Below, piece by piece: positions 49,613-64,000 of a DNA stretch of 64,000 nt. Each line of letters begins with the position of its first letter. Positions within the stretch are counted from its first letter, which is position 1. This DNA comes from Nereocystis luetkeana (Eukaryota; Sar; Phaeophyceae; Laminariales; Laminariaceae), in contig JARUPZ010000030.1 of assembly GCA_031213475.1 (NCBI GenBank), positions 4,775,161 through 4,839,160 of the forward strand. The letters are read 5' to 3'. Below the pieces are notes generated by a model. That model saw only the letters and a list, made by a program, of their open reading frames with translations. It ran no database searches and was not told the origin of the DNA. The position numbers were made by a program, and so were the translations under genes.

Positions 49613-49717
49613 TTACGGGGGACCATAGTTAATAGGACCAAATATTGTTCGTAAAAATGGTTAAACATATAGGTTTTGATGTATACCATAGGTCCTATTA
49701 ACTATGGTCCCCCGTAA
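49613..49717. mobile_element. Short TIR element, family A
   Basis: 105 bp, with intact 27-bp ends and TA on both sides, inserted in a TAC-rich simple repeat. Confidence 0.9.
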
Positions 49718-49834
49718 TACTACTATTACTACTATACCACTACTACTTACTATTATTATTTTTATTATTGTGATATGAATACTGATAATACAGCTAACTG
49801 TTTGTAGTATATTAATAGTAAGTAGTTCAAGTGG

Positions 49835-50148
49835 TTGTATTTCTCTTTCGATTTGTCTATACCTTGTTTTTGTTTTCTCTTTGATTGTTTGTTTTCGTTT
49901 CACTATAGTTCATAGATTGCGTATGTCGTGCCTGTCGTATTTAGTACTTGTATAATGACATGGCTTTGTATTGCCCACTGGAGTGCACACTGCACACGTA
50001 CGTGGCAACGTAGTATCTCTGTGGCGTAGCTTTGTGACCACAGAATTTGTATCTCTTCTAGGATTGAAGAATCGGCACGGACACTGGTTGTGCTGGATGT
50101 CGACGGTAGAAAGAACGGTTTGATGTGAAGAACACCCACACATATATA
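49835..50148 (-). repeat. Dispersed repeat R1, partial inverted copy
   Basis: About 310 bp matching the first half of R1 in reverse, with moderate divergence and ending in ACACCCACACA in place of (TG)n. It lies about 240 bp upstream of the HSP70 start codon. Confidence 0.8.
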
Positions 50149-50384
50149 ACACAAGGCGGTTGCTCACATTTTGTTTCTCACGCTCGTTGATTTTTTGTTG
50201 CTGGTAGACAGAATTCTCGCGCAATTTTAATTCTGTGAAAACAAAAACAAAAATCTCGCGAGAAATTTGAAACATGTTTCTCCCCCAGATCCCGGGTTTC
50301 CACTGCCCGGGAGGGGGTCGTGGTGCCTCACAAGAGCTCGGAGCCGCACAGACCTCCGTCCCGTGCAGCCTGTAGATTGGAACC

Positions 50385-61434
<11,050 letters not shown>

Positions 61435-64000
61435 TGACTCATTGATTGGTTGATTGATTGATTTTTGATTGGTCGGCTAACTGGTTGGTGGGTTGATGTT
61501 GTTCTTGGGTCATTGTGTCGCGACCTCCCATGCATCGTTATGGCGGATGGTCTATAATAATTGTGAGAGGGGGAGGAGGCACTGGGAAGACTTTCATCTA
61601 CGCGTTGGTTCGCTCACACGGGGTGTGAGCTGAAGCTACACGAGGCCTAATAAATGATGTCGACTGCTTGCTGTGGTTGGGTGGGGTGTGTGCGGTGTTT
61701 TGTTTTTGCCCGGAGGTTTGGGTGTGTTGTGGATGCCGTGCCGAGAGGAGCACCGGCACTTTTTGTGTCTGGCTGTGGGCGTCTAGGATAGGACGACGAT
61801 GGACGCGTTTGTGTCCTCTAATGAATGAAACAGCCATGCCATGGGGCGCTTTCTTGCAAGGAATTCCCCCGCATACGTTACATCCCAACCGACACATAAT
61901 AGATCTATCAGATCTACTCTGCACACAAGAGCAGTGCTACTGCTGTACCTTGACTAGTACATGTGACATGTGCCAACATTTCCATACCTAAGCTAAACGC
62001 GGTGGGTGGGCGTCTTCCCTTCATGGGAATGGCCTCGCTCCTACTACTATCCTCATATCTGGTACCTGGTATATTTTTTACATGCAGGAACGGTTCCTTT
62101 TTAGTGCTGGTGTGCGCCAGCCAACAATAACCGGCCGGCACTATACGTAGCGGCACTACTCGGCACACTGCTGCACTCGTTAACCCCATCTGTGCCAAGT
62201 GGTTTCACAGGCATTATAGCGGATAACCGGCACTATATAGAAGGCTACATGCTGTTGTATGACGTCTTGACTTTTATTACAATGCTGCGGAAGGATGCCG
62301 CTTCTCTACGAACTCCCTGTGGTTTCGCCTCTCAATGTGGTTGCTGCCCTGAAAGACCCGTCTTCCGCGCTCAAGTCGCGCATTCCATGCGTACTCACCA
62401 ACAACTTCGCATCGTGTTTACCCCCCCCTCTTCCGTTATCCTATACTCGAGCCTCTTTTTCGTTTCACTCGTATCCATTATTTTCTTGTTTGTTGCTCGT
62501 TCTCCGTTGACCGTGGATTTACTCATCTGTTCTGACTGCTGATATGATGAATGTTCTCCAGGTTATTCGTATTGTGCACTATGACCTGTTGCTGCCTTCT
62601 GTTAATAGTGTTCCTGTTTCCGTTGCACGCGTAACTCTGTTCGTTGCGTTACTTGATCGACAAGTAAATTTGTGGAAATACATTTTGTGAACCGAAAGCC
62701 ATACTTGATTACGCGGGGGACAGAACACTCTCTTTCCTTGCACCTTACGCGCGTAAAACAGTCCTTCCTTGTGGAAACATTAAACAAACGATGGGCTGCA
62801 ACAACAGTTAGTTGTAGCACACGATTTATTTTAGTATGAGTTAGACGCATCGAATTGAGAGTTGTCAACACCTTACTACTCACGGTACAAACTACAGTAT
62901 GACGAGGTACTCGTGGCACACGTGATGCATTGTTCAAAGGTTATTGTCGACACCGTGTTGTGCTGCTTGCTCCGCCCATTGTTCGATGTTTCCACAATAA
63001 TATTATAGTTTACGCCCACGTTGCGCAAGGGGGGAGTCCGGCCCACCCGTGATCTATTTATTATTTGTCTATGTCAAGTTCCCCTACCCTAATAATTTTG
63101 CATGCTCAGACGCACATCATCCAGTTGAAAACATTCTGAATTATATCATACAGCGACTCGGCTAAACGGAGGAGGAACAGTACGCAGGCAGCTATATAGC
63201 TGGAAATGATCTGCGCGACGATCTCGTAACGACAGGGCAAAACCGCTCGTAAGGATGGAAGCTATCCATCTAGGTAACCATGCCGTCTCGTCACATACAT
63301 GATATTGAATGCAACATCTGCAGCCACGAAGAGCGAACGGCCCGGTATGGCCTTATTCGTAACGATATCGATTTTGCAATGTACGTACAGTATGATATAT
63401 GGAAAGGCTGACGGCCATGCTGGCGGCAGTGCCCTTCAAACCCCCTTCTCGTAGTATTAATACTACATCTATTTATCTATCTGTAGCTGATTGCGAGCGT
63501 TGCAAATTATTGCAACACACATTTTTTGTCGCTGCTGCTGTTGTGCCTTCTACTTACTCAACCCAAATTATTCGATATAGCATGCACGACTTGAAGTTTA
63601 TGCGGCCGCTTCGACAATAATCAAGAAGACACACTCTACATGTTCCAACAAACAGCGGCGATGGCGCGATGAGGATGAATCAAGATCTATCGTCATCCCA
63701 ACCGTCGGACTCAAGCTTGAATACAAGTAAATACAGATTTTTAGTTTTGTATTAAATGCAGATAGATATAAAAGTTGAGACCATCCCCGCAAGTGTTGTT
63801 TAGACAATTCCGGTCGAGACCCCCCCCTGCATTGTGATTCGGAGACCGCGAGGCCTCGTGGCTCCTGTGGGCGGTCTGCATGTCTGCGCATATTCGGACG
63901 CATCCTATTGGTCGACCCACGACTATTCGTTTGGATTTCAGTTACGTTTCTTTTATAATTCCGCCGCCTCCCCCCTCGGCGACGTGTCGCGTTGTCTTGT
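61435..64000. other. Downstream of HSP70, no gene recognised
   Basis: A (TTGAT)n-like patch follows the stop codon at 61440-61470. Frames up to 116 codons show no domain. An inverted or palindromic TACCTGGTA word is at about 62062. Confidence 0.45.

Noticed and set aside
50215-50290. Heat-shock-element-like GAA/TTC words upstream of HSP70
   Set aside because: GAGAAATTTGAAAC and neighbours do not keep the alternating five-base spacing, so no element is claimed.
62192-62542. 116-codon frame downstream of HSP70
   Set aside because: No domain and no consistent splice context.

Overview
The window is nuclear DNA of an intron-rich, repeat-rich eukaryote, most likely a photosynthetic stramenopile and plausibly a brown alga. 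The main evidence is a nuclear gene for a cytochrome b6f assembly factor (CCB2/CCB4 type). Its first exon encodes a signal peptide ending in Ala, then Phe at +1 and a basic Ser/Arg-rich stretch, which is the bipartite plastid targeting typical of algae with red-derived secondary plastids. GC-biased exons, introns of 0.3-8 kb and an arsenite methyltransferase agree with this. The species cannot be fixed from the sequence.

Layout. 1-7.35 kb: a tandem satellite with a 1018-bp higher-order unit made of three ~339-bp monomers in +,-,+ order. Five units are nearly identical and a sixth drifts; diverged monomers and a 335-bp inverted-repeat element follow. 8-19.6 kb: mostly repeats and unassigned DNA, with one possible first exon on the minus strand at 8.8-9.07 kb. 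19.78-28.45 kb: a Derlin gene (+, two coding exons) split by a 7.9-kb intron that holds a decayed LINE, itself carrying several small DNA-transposon insertions. 31.1-33.3 kb: an arsenite methyltransferase (-). 33.4-43.6 kb: repeats, with a weak minus-strand exon pair near 41.2-41.6 kb. 43.7-48.3 kb: the CCB2/CCB4-type gene (+, five exons, all introns phase 0). 50.4-61.4 kb: an HSP70 gene (+, ten exons, 651 residues) without the C-terminal EEVD. 61.4-64 kb: nothing recognised.

The four confident genes are unrelated housekeeping or stress functions: ER-associated degradation, arsenic detoxification, b6f heme attachment and protein folding. Nothing suggests they act as one system. The unusual content is in the repeats: the inverted-monomer higher-order satellite, two families of ~100-bp near-palindromic elements with nested insertions, LINE copies that end in poly(C) almost directly after the stop codon, and a very over-represented palindromic word (TACCAGGTA/TACCTGGTA). 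No tRNA, rRNA or CRISPR was found, and I saw no clear virus-like element.
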